A DNA stretch of 64,000 nucleotides from Acanthornis magna (GCA_036785705.1 JAWUZG010000032.1:15929501-15993500); one strand, 5' to 3'. Shown: positions 37,774 through 50,000, counted from the first letter of the stretch. A program made the numbers and translations. Notes: generated by a model not told the origin, from the letters alone.

Positions 37774-38420
37774 TTCATAGAATCGTAGAATCATTAAGAT
37801 TGGAAATTACCTCTAAAATTATCAAGTCCCACCATACACCTATGATCACTGTCTTCACCACTAAACCATAACCACAAGTGCCACATCCACACTCCTTCTG
37901 AGCCATTCCTGGGCAGCCTGTTCCAATGGCTGACTACCCTTTCAGTGAAGAAATTTTTCCTAATGTCCAATCTAAACCTCCCTGGTGCAACTTGAGACCA
38001 TTTTCTCTTGTCTTGTCAGTTGTTACTTAGGAGAAGAGATTGACCCCTACCTCACTACAACCTCCTTTCAAGTAGTTGTACAGAACTTCAGGTCACCCCT
38101 GAGCCTCCTTTTCTCCAGGCTGAAAACACTCAGCTCCCTCAGTGTCTCGTCATAGGATTTGTGCTCCAGAGCCTTCTCCAGCTTTGTTGTCCTTCTCGGG
38201 TGCTCCAGCACCCAGTGTCTTTCTTGTAGTGAGGGGGCCCAGGACTGGACACAGCACTCAAGGTGTGTCCTCACCAGTGCCGAGTACACGGAACAATCAC
38301 TTCCCGGTCCTGCTGGCCACACTATTGGCTGACCCAAGCCAGAATGCCATTGGCCTTCTTGGCCACCTGGGCACACTGCCACCTCGTGTTCAGCCACTGT
38401 CAGCCAAGACAGTTTGTCCC
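37774..38420 (-). mobile_element. CR1 LINE 3' fragment with end of ORF2
   Basis: Read on the - strand, this encodes a degenerate C-terminal end of the CR1 ORF2 protein ([26 protein letters not shown] at about 38100-38160), followed by the CR1 3' UTR (GGAACAGGCTGCCCAGGAAT) and the terminal ATGATTCTACGATTCTATGA at 37774-37800. The 5' boundary near 38420 is approximate. Confidence 0.92.
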
Positions 38421-39014
38421 CTTCTGCCTTTCTGGCTGCAATAACCAGACTCTCCACCAAAGTCCTCTCACATACCCTCCTGGGTAGGGAGAAGTGTGAG
38501 CAGGGGTTGGTGAGTCCAGAACTACATTTGCTAATCCACCAGCTGTCTGCAGCTAAAACTGGATATTATCCATCACATCTCAGTTCTGTCTGCCAGTCAC
38601 CTAAGGGAGCACTGATCTGTGTCCCTCCCTATCCTCCAGGTATTGTTTTTTCCAAAATGTCAAATTTTTCCCCTACTTTATAATGTGGCTGAAACTTCAC
38701 AGTGGCATTGAAGTCAATGAAGGTAGAAAGGGAGGCACAAGCAGTCAGAGGCAACAACATGGGCTTTGTTTCCTCTGTACTTCAGGCAATTTTCTTATTT
38801 TTAGTGTTTACAAATAAAAGGAAACAAAACACCACCACACAGCAGCATTTAGGTAACCAGAAGTTTCCAGATGCCCAGAATCTTGGGCTTGCATCTACAC
38901 AACAGAAGTCAGATGTTTAAATTGTAGTATATTTTTCTGCTCAACTGACTGCACTCCCAGGTACCCATCCCCACATGAAACACCCCTTCCTCATTCCAGC
39001 ACAAGGGATCAAGC
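38421..39014. other. Intergenic spacer between CR1 copies
   Basis: Unremarkable DNA. No gene or repeat was recognised. Confidence 0.5.
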
Positions 39015-39498
39015 AGCCAGTTCTGGGCTCCTCAGTACAACAGAGACATGGAGCTACTGGAGGGAAAAAAGATTATTAAGGGACTTCAGCATCTCTCTTA
39101 AAAGGAAAGGCTGAGGGAGGAGGACCTGTTCAGCCTCGAGATGAGACAACTAAAAGGGAGCCTCAACAATGTCTGTAGGTATCTGAAGGGAGGCTTCAAG
39201 AGGATGCAGCCTGGCTCTTATTGGTGGTGCCAAGCAATAGGACAAGAGGCAACAGCCAGAAACTGATGAACAGGAAGTTCCACCTGAATATGAGGAAGAA
39301 TTTCTTTACTGTGTGAGTGACCACACACTGGAACAGATTGCCTGGAGAGGTTGTGGAGTCTCCATCACTGGAGGTATTCAAGAACCATCTGAATGCAATC
39401 CTGTGCCATGTGCCCCAGGGCAACTCTGCTTGAACAGGGAGATTGGAACAGATGACCCACCGTGGCCTCTTCCAACCCTGATCCATTCTGTGACTCTG
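39015..39498 (+). mobile_element. CR1 LINE 3' fragment
   Basis: A + strand CR1 copy with the landmarks GACATGGAGCTACTGGAGGG, AGGACAAGAGGCAACAG, GAGGAAGAATTTCTTTACTG, GGTTGTGGAGTCTCCATCAC, and the end CTTCCAACCCTGATCCATTC. It is 5'-truncated in the end of ORF2. Confidence 0.93.
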
Positions 39499-39724
39499 GA
39501 GTTAATCTCACTGCTTCTCCTTTCACACTCCCCACATTTAAAACATAATTGTTGCCAGCCCTGTTGCCAGCATTTGCACATCTGGATGAATCATGTGCAG
39601 CTCTCAGCTAATTTCCAGATTATCCGGGACCGCCTGTGACGGTGCCTGGGTGCTGAGAAGTGGCTCAGCGGTGAAGGGCCCCTCTGACTGAGCCAGCTCC
39701 TTCCCCCATTTCCCGTTTATTGTT

Positions 39725-40224
39725 TTTGAGTGCTGCATTCAGTTCTGTGCCCTTCGCTTTAAAAATCACATTGAGGTGCTAGAGTATGGCCAGCAAAGGG
39801 TAACAAGGCTCGTGAACAGTCTAGAAAACACGTCTTATGAGGAATGGCTGAGGGAGCTGGGGTTGTTTATTCTCGAGGAGGCTCGGGGGGGGGCTTTATT
39901 CCTCTCCACAACTCCCTGAAAGGAGGTTTTTGGAGCCGGTCTCTTCTGCCCTGCCTGCAGAGACAAGACTAGGGAGAATGGCCTTGAACTGCAAGAAGGG
40001 ACCTTCGGGTTCGACATTAGAAAAATATTTTTCATTGTTAGGGTGGTCAGGCGTTGAAATATTTCCCAGGGAGGTGGTGGAGTCACCGTCCCTGCAGGTG
40101 TTCAAGAGGCATCTGGATCAGGCGCAGGGTGATTTAGTGGTTATGGGTTACAGTGGCAGTGCCGGGCGGACGGTTGGACTGGATGATTTGAAGTATCTCT
40201 TCCAACCTTGACGCTTCCATGACT
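39725..40224 (+). mobile_element. CR1 LINE 3' fragment abutting the SMIM8 CpG island
   Basis: A + strand CR1: TGCATTCAGTTCTGTGCCC at its start, TATGAGGAATGGCTGAGGGA, GGGAGGTGGTGGAGTCACCG, and CGGTTGGACTGGATGATTTG near the end, finishing in CTTCCATGACT. It keeps more CpG sites than the other CR1 copies here and ends where the CpG island begins. Confidence 0.92.
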
Positions 40225-40680
40225 CGGGAGACAGGGCAAGAACCCCCCCGAAGCGCACACGGCCCGGCACCAGCACCCCGGCTCCGCCACACGGCTGAGG
40301 GAGGGGCGGGACCCGGGCACCGCCCCGCCCCGCCCGCGCCGCCGGCCTCCGCCCGGGAGGGGGCGCCCATGCGCAGGCGCAGCCGCGCCCCGCGGGAGGT
40401 GCCGCGGGCTGCGAGCGGTGAGTGTGGGGGGGCATGGCGCGCGGCGTTGGTCGCCCCCGCCGCTCTGTGCTGTGCGGCGGTGGTGTCGGGAGCCCCCGAT
40501 GTCCCCGCAGCCCCCGGTGCCCCGGGAGCCCCCGGTGTCCCCGCCGAGCTTTTCCAAACTAGGGCCAAACTGCCCCCTTCGTCCCGGTGGCGGCGCCAGG
40601 AGCCGCTCGCTGCCCGGCCTGGGGGTGTGCGACTGCCCTTGCCCTGCCCTTCCCAGGGGATCCCCAGCACCGTGACTTTT
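40220..40680. promoter_or_regulatory. SMIM8: CpG island and promoter of SMIM8
   Basis: This sharply GC- and CpG-rich block lies in AT-rich surroundings. It contains GC boxes (GGGGCGGG at 40303-40310, and CGCCCCGCCCCGCCCG on the opposite sense at 40321-40336) and an NRF1-like tandem TGCGCAGGCGCA at 40370-40381, one mismatch from the palindromic consensus. No TATA box is seen. A GTGAGT donor at 40418 suggests that a non-coding first exon ends at 40417, with transcription starting roughly at 40340-40400. The 187-codon Pro/Ala-rich open frame over it is a composition artefact. Confidence 0.85.
40340..40417 (+). other. SMIM8: Proposed non-coding first exon of SMIM8
   Basis: The 3' end is set by GCGAGCG|GTGAGT. 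The start is a guess placed downstream of the GC boxes and around the NRF1-like site. The next acceptor in the same direction is at 41443-41444. Confidence 0.5.
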
Positions 40681-40738
40681 CTGCCCCTCAGTAATCAGGG
40701 TCGGACAAGTGCGTGTTTTACCACCTTTTCTCAGGTGC

Positions 40739-40985
40739 TCATAGCATGGTTTGGATTGGAAGGGGCCTTAAAAATCATATAGTTCCAACTCCCTGCCATG
40801 GGCAGGGACAGCTTCCATTAGACCATGTTGTTCAAAGCCTCATGCAGCCTGGCCTTGAACTGCCAGGGATGGGGCATCCACAGCTTCTCTGGGCAAGCTG
40901 TTTGGTGCTTCACCACCCTCTACATAAAAAATTTCTTGTGTATTCTAACTAGCTTAAATTTCTCCTCTTTCGGTTTGAATCCAAG
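40739..40985 (-). mobile_element. CR1 LINE 3' fragment in SMIM8 intron 1
   Basis: An antisense CR1: on the + strand it reads GGTTTGGATTGGAAGGGGCC, CCTGCCATGGGCAGGGACAG, GGGATGGGGCATCCACAGCT, CACCACCCTCTACATAAA. It begins only ~60 bases past the CpG island. Confidence 0.92.
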
Positions 40986-41466
40986 GCATCTTCGATGTGC
41001 CCAGTGTGTGCAAAAGTGAGACCTGGGTGCTGGGCCTGCTGGGGTGTGGACTGTGCTGACACATAGAAGAGTTTTTAAAAAATAAAATTTTCCCTAGTGT
41101 TGTCTTTTAGTCAGTGGTCTGAAGACTGATGCTATTTGGTCCACAGAGCTAAAGAGTTAGCCAAAGGCAAGTGAAAAAACCCAAGCCCATTATCAGGAAA
41201 TTTAGATTTGCTGTATGAAGATGTAAATCTCCAAAAGTTAATTTTAGGACGCACAGAATTAACAGGATTGAAAATGGGTGTGCTTAAACTGGGAATAGTA
41301 GGTGGCAACGGAGGTGATCAGTAATATTTACATCAGCTAAAATTCAGGCTGTAAGAAGACAAACCGATTGTGAATTTGCATTCAATGCATGCAGCTGTTT
41401 AGTATTTTTACAGAAATTACACATGGTTTGTATTCTACTTCTAGGAAGCACTCAACACTAAGTAAC

Positions 41467-41586
41467 ATGCCTTCCACCAAACCTCCAAATGAAAATGAGA
41501 CACCCAAAGAAAGAAAACCAGGACTGAGGAGTGTTCAGACAACTATGCTCTTCCGAGCTGTGAACCCAGAGCTTTTCATAAAACCT
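41467..41586 (+). CDS. SMIM8: SMIM8 first coding exon, small integral membrane protein 8 (residues 1-40)
   Basis: The exon follows the acceptor TTCTACTTCTAG (AG at 41443-41444). Its first ATG is at 41467, and it ends at CCT|GTAAGA (41586/41587) in phase 0. It encodes a charged, Pro-rich, cytosolic-type N-terminus and then the family's conserved block LFRAVNPELFIKP. A longer open frame starting at 41389 lies upstream of the acceptor and is not coding. Together with the next exon this gives 92 residues (human 97). The N-terminal 20 residues diverge from human while the block near the exon end is identical. Molecular function is not known. Confidence 0.95.
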
Positions 41587-42514
41587 GTAAGACAGTCCTT
41601 TTGAGAGAAACTAAATATGCTTGACAAGATGCAGTTGCTTTAAAGTAATCCTCACAATTCTGTGTGCCTTATATAACCATCTCTTGTTATGCAAACCATT
41701 CAGAAATATAACTAAATTTTTTTAACTTTTTTCCACTCTGATTGTTAAGAGCCCAGAACATTACATTGTTTATTGCAGCTTTTATTTCACTGTTATATTG
41801 TCTGATTCTTCTGTACCTAGCCAAGTTGCTTTCAGAAAGAGTGTTCAAAGGCATATTACCCATGTAATTTGACAGGTTAAGTAAAAGGAGTTGTTTTTAA
41901 TATTTAAAAGATAACAAGTCGTAGAATGCAAACATTTTGAATATGAAATTAGGTGATTTTTGGTAGCTTTTCCATATTATGGATTTTTCTTTTTCTTGCT
42001 TTTATAATTAAGTTGACTATACTCAGGTTTTAGATACATTTGCAGAACCCAGCAATGAGTTTTGTGTATATAGGAACTATAGATTTAATATAATAAAAGT
42101 AGATTTTGGGATAATAAAACAAGATCTGGTTTAGAGGATTGTAATCAAGGTTGCTTGGCAGGAGCAGAGTGCGTTGTCCCAGTAGCACATCTGGATGAAT
42201 TCTGTTAAAAGTTTGTAGTAGAGACCTTTAGTAATTGGTTTTGGCTTCTTCATTCATACTCAAGCAGCATTTCCAACCAGCAAAATGCAGAGTACTGGGC
42301 AATGTGCTATTCTGTCTCAAAAAAGAACCTTCTTTTTCAAAGAGAATTCCTTCTGATGTCAGAAAATTCAGTCTGCAAGAAGGCAGTGATGATTTTTGTA
42401 TATGCCACATTAGTTTACTGTTCACTTTCTAAGCTGAGATAGAAGAATGTAATGTTTGAGTTTAATGAAAAGTGTTTTGACTAAAAATATGTACCTTTTT
42501 TTTTTTCTTGTCAG

Positions 42515-42673
42515 AACAAACCTGTGATGGCATTTGGACTGATAGCAATTAGCCTCTGTGTGGCCTACCTTGGTTATTTACATGCAACAGCAGAGAATAA
42601 GAAGGACCTTTATGAAGCAATCGACAGTGAGGGGTCCAGGTATATGAGGAGGAAAACTTCAAAGTGGGACTGA
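42515..42673 (+). CDS. SMIM8: SMIM8 second coding exon (residues 41-92, transmembrane)
   Basis: The acceptor is a T-rich tract ending CTTGTCAG at 42514. The exon encodes [10 protein letters not shown], then the single hydrophobic segment (about residues 43-63 of the protein, through [10 protein letters not shown]), and the conserved tail [14 protein letters not shown] and [10 protein letters not shown] before a TGA at 42671-42673. The tail is almost identical to human SMIM8. Splicing with the 41586 donor keeps phase 0, so the gene is complete and intact here. It lies downstream of GJB7, as in human, and its promoter faces away from GJB7. Confidence 0.96.
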   Translation, partial: NKPVMAFGLIAISLCVAYLGYLHATAENKKDLYEAIDSEGSRYMRRKTSKWD

Positions 42674-42880
42674 GAATGTAAGAAAGGAAATCAGTAAACC
42701 AGTCACGGAACTTTTCAAGGCAACTACTGTTTTTTTCTGTTTCCATTTAAGTAATGGATAAATGTCTCTCTTGCTATTTAATCCAATTCAAGTTCCTTTA
42801 TAAAATGCTGTGCCTGTACAAATAAACTGTAGTAAAGATACATATGAAAATAAAAGTGATTTTAAGAATTGCTGTCTGTG
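42674..42880 (+). other. SMIM8: SMIM8 3' UTR with poly(A) signals
   Basis: Two AATAAA signals lie at 42821-42826 and 42849-42854, about 150-180 bases past the stop, followed by a GT-rich TGCTGTCTGTG stretch near 42870. The 3' UTR is therefore probably short, about 200 bases. Confidence 0.8.
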
Positions 42881-45800
42881 ATCTCCACAGAGAACATTGT
42901 CAGAAGACATGAAATCACCTTGGACCTACGGTCAGGACTGGTAAATGCCGTAGAAACTGATGTGATAGTTCAGCTTTCTCTTTGCTTTGATTAAATGAAA
43001 TCAAGGTTTTTAATTTTTTTTTTTTTAACAGAAAATGTAATGTATTGTCTGTGAAAAGTTGATGTCTTGACCTGTTGATAATAGTGGTGCAAGTAAACTA
43101 ATTTTAAGGCAAGGAAGATCTGATAAAACAATTGATGAAGGGTTTTATTTAATAAAGGAATCTGTAAAATACTGGCCAAAATAATCCTTGGATGCTTAAT
43201 TGGATGCTCTTCCTTACAAATTAAAAAAGTGAATCAGTAGCCAGATAGAGGAGGAAAAGTGAAACAAGTGCTTCTGCTAAGAGAAAGGTAGGAAGAACTC
43301 AGCCATTACCTTTTCTGTTTGCCATCATACAACAGATCAGTGAGCATGCTGGCATCAGCCTGTCAGTTGGTAGGTTTAACTCCAGGTTGGCTAGAACTTG
43401 TGTGTAATGTTCTTGACTAGTCAGCAGGACTAGTTTTGTTTAAGCTGCACCCAAAAATTAAATTCCTCTATATTGCAAAGTACATTATATAACATTAATT
43501 TATTGCAGGTTACTGAACTCTAACGATTGGAAAGTCTAAAATCCCCAGGTACTGCTATGAGCGTGGCTGGCGGGTGGGTGGGCATTGTGGCATTTCCTCA
43601 GCACATGGGGTGGTCCCTTGTGAGCCTTTGAGCAAACTGTACAGGCAGATGTCTGCCTCTTCCAGCACTGAGTCCTTCTCCCATGAGCTTCCCAGCTGCT
43701 TCTGGGTGCCTGACATTTCCTAGACAGTGTCCCATTAATAAAACTCCAGAACACATGGAACATGGCGGGAGGGCACATACCAGGCTGTGCTCTGTTTCTA
43801 CCCTTATTGATGCTCTGTTGCATTTTTCCGTTCAGTTTCTCATATTTACAGCCTCAACAAGGGCTCCCAGCAAGCTGAGAGACCTCTTTGTCAACCTTCT
43901 TCTGACCAAGGTGGCTTCTGTCAGGCCAGAGGAAGAACATGCAGGAACATCTGTTTTGCACTCTGGGAATTGCTTTGGGTTTTATCAAAAGATTTTGGTA
44001 TTGAAGATAGAAAAGGTGACTGACTGCCTTGAGGGACAGCAGTTGCACTATTGGATTTCTCTGTATCTCCCTCTAAGTCCTTCACTTTTAGTCCTGTTCT
44101 TGTTTTATAGTTAACTGTATCCTAAATTCAACTGGGCTTTTGTTTAGCTACCTCCTTCCTGAGAAGGGAAGTGAACTCTATCTGTGATAAAGTTTTTTTA
44201 AAAAGGGAATTTTTACAGTCTTTAAAAGCAGATTCCCCTCTGTGAGCCTGCTGCCCTACAACAGCAAGGTTCCTGGGCAAATCTAAGTTTGCAGGTGAGG
44301 AAATTACTTGCCTTTTGATTGGTAAAGGAAATTCCAGGTGAAATTATTAAATATTCAGAATTCTGGCATGCTGTGCATATATGCAAAATATATTTTGTTT
44401 GGTGTTTGTGATCCATCTTTAGAATAAATCTGTTCTCTTAAAAATGGTCACAGAGGGTTTTAGCACTTTTCAGTTCATTAAAATGCACAGGTCTCTTATG
44501 TTTGCATGAATTTAACAAAATTATTCCCAAATCAATGCTACAGCAGGCATTTTTACCTGTTTTTCTGCAGGCTTTTAAAATACACACTTTGATCCTCTGC
44601 AGATGTCTGCAAACGAATTGAGAGAAAGCCCACTCTTTTATTTTCATGTATTTGAGAATAATGCAGGATTTGGGTTCTCAAGATTTTCAGTTATGTTTTG
44701 TGAAGTGAATATGGACCTGGCAGTTACTGGGAAAAAAGAAAGGGGAGAGGGTGGAAAAAAGATAAAAGACTGACCTGGACAGGATGTAGGCACGTGCATG
44801 CCAGTGACACTTCTTACAAAAGCTGTCTGAAATGGGGCCTCTTGAATGTTGGCTGGAGTCACGTCATGTTAACCAGGACTTGACTTATTTTAGAACTGCC
44901 GAGGTTGAAGGAAGAGTATTTAAATTTGTCCTATTATTTCTTTGTGGCAGCTGCTGTACAGATAACTCTTAATGATACAAAATTCATATATAAAAAGGAG
45001 ATAAAGCAGTGCAAATACAGAGAGGAATGTGGTAGGTTAATGGATTTTACAGTATCAACACAGGCATTTGCTGGTTTAAGTACCTGATTTTTATTGTAAG
45101 AACAATATGTGTACAGGGATTAAAGGGGAAAAAAACCCACCGCCTAAACAAAACTGCTTTGGTTACAAAATTTGTTTGCTCAGCACTGAAAACATGGTAC
45201 CCCTTATGAATCTGGAGGACAAACACACAGCACCAATATAATTTCTTTTGTTCTGTGTTTCTCAATTTCAGTCTTCAGTATAGTGATAATTATCTATAAG
45301 GGATGATAACAGCCTTGACAGGAACTGTGAGTCAAAATGTTTTTCTGGGCCAAAGGTCTGATTTCAGATATTTGCCAGTTCCTTACTGTCTGTGCTGACT
45401 TTCACATCTTTTACTAAGAACAGCAACAAAATGCTGTGATTAAAATATCCAAAAGCGTAGCTGTTGTACTGCTCCTAAAATCTCCTTAGACTACTTGGTG
45501 TGAAAGGGAGTTGTTGGCATTCAACAACAAAAAGCAATTAAACAATTAAAAGGCCAAAGCCCACTGTGATGCTGCTTAACTATTACCAGGGCAAGTTAGT
45601 TCTTTGTGGGCGAAACCAGCCCTACCCAGTAACAGTTGCTACGTAGGAAGCTGTATTCAGTCTGGAAGGGATCACTTCATGAAACCCTCCCTTATCATCT
45701 GCCTCTTGCTTGTTGCTGAGTTGTCAGTGTGTGTGAATCCTAATCAGAAGCCAAATGTTTCAGCTAATTTGGTAAAAAGTAATTGCCAATGATTTTCTCC

Positions 45801-45919
45801 TTTCACTGGCTTGCGTGTTTTCTGTAGCAACTGTAAGAATTTTGCCTCCAAATGAGATCTGTCAGGAATAGAGTTCTGACACTTTAGTAACTATTACAGA
45901 ACAATACTGGTACAGCACA
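42881..45919. other. Intergenic between SMIM8 and the C6orf163 remnant
   Basis: AT-rich DNA. The longest open frame (43683-44114, + strand, 143 codons) has no recognisable motif and no clean splice context. No repeat family was recognised. Confidence 0.5.
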
Positions 45920-46050
45920 GTGATCAGAAGTCCTGATCTGGTTTCCTTTGTTGTGCTCTGTGTTCAAAAAGGGTGCCATCACCACCTCCCAGTGCTACTT
46001 TTAATTGGATTCAGGAGTATAAGCCTTACAGAAACAGTGTTAAACTCATC
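45920..46050 (+). pseudogene. C6orf163: C6orf163 first coding exon remnant (start lost, frameshifted)
   Basis: Two adjacent frames together match the N-terminus of human C6orf163, a coiled-coil protein of unknown function. From 45920 the frame reads VIRSPDLVSFV, matching the human start MIRNPDFTNFV but with GTG in place of ATG. At about 45943-45950 the match switches frame and continues as FLCCALCSKRVP, then TFNWIQEYKPYRN, matching human FVCCAVCNKIIP and TFKRIHEYKPFKT at the same spacing. The second frame has a TGA at 45934-45936 and no ATG before the match, so it cannot restart. A GTAAGA donor follows at 46051. Position directly after SMIM8 agrees with human gene order. I find no later exons of the coiled coil in the window. 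This looks like a decayed exon; a local sequence error plus an alternative start remains possible. The human comparison is from memory. Confidence 0.82.
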
Positions 46051-47000
46051 GTAAGATACTGGGGAGGTTCGTTTCTGAAATCCTTTCCTTGCAATCTGAG
46101 ATTTAGGAAAACGCCAAGACCTCTTGATTCTATATGCTCTGGCCAGTCAGGAATGCATTCACATATTTGTAAAAAAGAACTGCTGCATATTAGTAACTCC
46201 AGCACATTCAGAGGTGGAACAAGGTCAGCTGTTCTGCAGTGCACAAAGCATTCATATTTGGGCAAAATGAAGTGTGAAAAACTGTAGCAAAGTAGCTGCA
46301 GGTGCTAAAACATTAGCAACTGTTTTCTGAAGCTAAGTACTTTGGTAAGAACTATGTTTGATTTGACACTTGTGCAGATCATTCTATCATCCTTCAACAG
46401 GACACAACTGGGATGTTTTATCCTGAATCTCTCCTTCTTGCATGTGATTCTGGCTCCTGATCTTAGACTGAACTTCTGTACAGTTTCTTGAGGTTACATT
46501 TTTTCATGGTATACCACAATGATAATCTCAGTGATGAAAGGCTCATTGTAGCATTCATACGTTTGAGGATCTAGCAAGAATCTGAAGTACATGCTATGCC
46601 TAATTGTCATAGAAGTTTCTGCTCAGCAGTGTAAAGTTTTATAGAAGTACTTTGTGTGGATTTTTCTAATGTGTTCTGTGAAGAAGAGTGTTTGGCTTCT
46701 ATTTTAAACAATATCAAGAGTTTATCAGTGTCCTGAGAACCCTGGCAGCAGTCTGAGTGCCATGCATGCCTGGGAACATGAGGCTTCAGCCTTGCGTCGA
46801 CACGCACAGTGTGAAACACACCCAGAAGGCCGGAGGCCTTCTCTTTTTCACTTATTCTCTCTTCACTGCTTGATAAAATGGACAGGGGAGGAGCTGTACC
46901 ATCAAAGCACAACATGCTTTCATTACTGTGGAAATAGCCAGCATGACAGAACTGAGTGCTTGACAACCAATATTGTAATTCTGAATTTAAAAAAAATACT

Positions 47001-47096
47001 GGGTTTTTTTTTTTGTTGTTGTTTTGTTTTGTTTTTTCTTTTTTATTTTGGTTTGTTTGTTTGCTTGTTTTGTCTGTTTTGTTTTGGTTTTTTTAA
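47001..47096. repeat. T/G-rich low-complexity tract (TTTTG-like)
   Basis: Mostly T with regular G interruptions (GTTTTGTTTTG, GTTTGTTTGTTTG). It could be a decayed poly(T), for example the tail of an unrecognised retroelement on the - strand, or a simple repeat. Confidence 0.85.
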
Positions 47097-50000
47097 TGCT
47101 TGCCATAACCAGGACCTTTATTCACCTGAGATTTGAACTCCAGTGCCAGAAGAATTACTTAGCCTGAAAAATGACTGGCTTTGTCTTTGTGCTTGATGAG
47201 ATGTGAGTTTGAGCTGGCTGGATTTTTAATTCACTTTCAGAACATTTCACTTTTTATTGTATGAAATTTATTGACTTCATGGGAAGTTGATTGTCAGGCC
47301 TTGTTTCAGCCAGCAACAGAATCTGATTACATACATTTCCTAAGGGCAGTAAAATACAGGCTTAACTTTAAATCTGTCCTGAAGGTTTGTGTCCATCAAA
47401 GCTAAACAAGTGTTTAACAGATTTGCTGAACCTGGACTCTGTGTGGGGTGGAGAAGGAAAACTGCCAGCATATGTATATTCCTAAATGAACCATGCCAGC
47501 TGTAGCTTTATGTTCCTCTCTATGCTTGGCTCATGCTTTATATGGCTTTTTGGATATCTGAGAAAAGACTGAAATACACAAAGAGATCCTTCTGGATCTG
47601 AGCCTTCCTGCTTTCTGCACCACTTCACGGGGCTTAGTACCGCCAGAGCATCTCAGCACTCCTCAGCCAGGCGTTACGCAGCATGTCTGACACCTGTCAT
47701 CCTTAGTCTTGCAGCCTCCCACCAGATGATGAAGGGCTTACAGAGAAGTGCTGGAGAGTTTTGCTTTGGAATTTTATTTTATACAAGTTTCTAAATAGCT
47801 ATCTTTTTATACTGCAGGCGGTCAGAGCTACACACTTGGCATCTTGAGGAAAAGCAGGGAGGTTTACAGTGGTCTTAAGTTTTCAACAGAGTTCATTCCA
47901 TTTTATGGAGCTGTTTTCCAAGGGAGCTCTGTCTCTTGCTGTCACAGTATCTGCTGACAATAGCTGGCAGAAACTTAGTTCATAGTTTTTAACCATTCAA
48001 TTACTTGCTATAAGCCTGTTATATATCTTCATAGACCTGAGTGCTCAGGATTTGAACATGTACTATTTGCCCTGATAATATTGGCTCCAGGGACTAAAGG
48101 CTGGGGAGCAGGTACAGCTGAAACAAAATAAGAGACAGATACAACTGAAGTAATTGCAAAATGTTTTCTATTTCTTGGGGTTTGTTTCTTGCAGTTCCTT
48201 TTAAGAGGTGTGTTAACCAGCGAGGTTGGAGAGCTGGTAGCGGAAAATTTACTCATCTTCTGTCTAAGCAAACACATCACTGCAAGAGTGATTAAAGTGG
48301 GGTTTTAAGCGTAGGATAGTTCAAAGTCCAACACTCTACCAAACTAAGGAGTGAAGACAAGTGAAGTCACTGGTTTCTTGTGGAACAGTTTAATTCATAC
48401 AAAATACTTTGAACGAATATTTGGCATACTCTGGAACTATTTCTGACTGACATATCTGTAAAGCCTTACCTCACTGAATTATGGAAGCTCTGTGGATAGC
48501 TGATGTTCCCTGTTCATTTCCCACTTACATCTACAACAAAAAAAGTCCAAACTTCATGTTCACAGTTGTCTAATGAATTAATTATGCACAGTTGTGCATA
48601 AACTGCACAAAACACACTGTTTGCATGCATGTGTCTGTGTGTAAGGCAACATGAGGGGCAATTCTGTAAGCTGCATGTCAGAAAACCAAGACGATGTTGA
48701 ACTGCTTCAACTCTCCTTAAACAGTTCAAGTTTTCTTACTCTGATAGATAAGTAGATTTGTTAGTTCTTCTCTGCTAGGGAGGATATAATATAATCATCA
48801 TTCTGCAATGCCTTACTGATCACATGGAAGGAAGAAGTCACCTTGTCTTACAGGGTTAGCCCACTTTTTATCTGGGGTACAGTGGCAGTGACTGATACAG
48901 ACCGTGGCTGTCTACAGGGGTAGGTGTTCTCTGTGGTGGACCCTAGACCTTGGCACCTCATACGTCCAGGCAAGACCAAGGGCTCTGGTGAGTGCACATC
49001 CCCGGCCCCTCTTGACATACAGCCTTTGGAGGAATGTTTGGAGACAGGCAGCAATGGCTTAAGATCTGGCCAGCTGTGCCTGTACATATCTATGCTGCCA
49101 GCACACTCTGGGATGCACTTACTCATCAGTGTATGCACAGCACATACAGCTCATAACAGTCTGTCAGACACTGGCATTGCTTCTCATTCTGTCTTGGGAA
49201 GGGAAAAACATTTTGTTTTACTGCTTTCAAATGTTAAGTTGAAGGTGTGTTTTCTCTACTCAGAAACAGCATGTCCTCCTAAGTCTGTGTGCTTGGTTTT
49301 GTAGAGATGAAAGGAGCTACAGCTTGGACTAAGTGAGTAGCTTGGTAATATAAATGAATAGACAAGATAGCAAGCAGTAGGATCACTGTGGGATCTGGAG
49401 AGTTGTTCACCATGGGCACTGTTTGGTATTTCAAGGAAATGTTTTAGCAAGTAAAGTAACTAAGTCTGATTTAAGAGATTTTTTTTTCCCCTTGTAGTTA
49501 TACTCACTGCACAATATTAATTATGGTTGACTGGCAAGCTAAAAGTAAGGCTATTTCATATTCTATAAATTTCTGCATGTCAGGTACTGTGAGTACATGA
49601 GCTACTGGTAGCTAAGAAAAATCATGAGTTAAGACATACAAACAAGCCTTCCACTGCATGAAGCAGGGACAGCACATGTTTGTTGGCTTTATTTTGTTCC
49701 TGTTTGAGAAGTATTGCAGCTTAAGAAGTAACACTACCCACTTTACTTGCAGCTCTGTTTCTGAGGGAGTGTGAATGCATGCTTTTTGACTGTTATGTCT
49801 GAATGATGCAAATAAAGAATCTTTCAGATAACATCTGGATGCTCGAGTGCCAGTGATGGCACATATTGACAGCAGAGTGCATGAGACAAACCCTAGAATG
49901 GGGAGCTGTAATACTGCAGTGAATAATACAGAAAGCAGGATTTCTCTATTAGTCATTCAGGAGATGTCTAATAATTGCCAGAAAGTACCACAGTCTCAGA

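Noticed and set aside
38068..38460. A 130-codon - strand frame that looks like a gene
   Set aside because: It contains the CR1 ORF2 C-terminal motif [12 protein letters not shown] and is retrotransposon sequence.
40134..40782. Long Pro/Ala/Arg-rich open frames on both strands over the CpG island (up to 187 codons)
   Set aside because: GC-rich DNA has few stop codons; the frames overlap CR1 sequence and a splice donor and show no domain.
43683..44114. A 143-codon open frame after SMIM8
   Set aside because: No motif, no splice context and hydrophobic random-like ending; length is within chance for AT-rich DNA on this scale.
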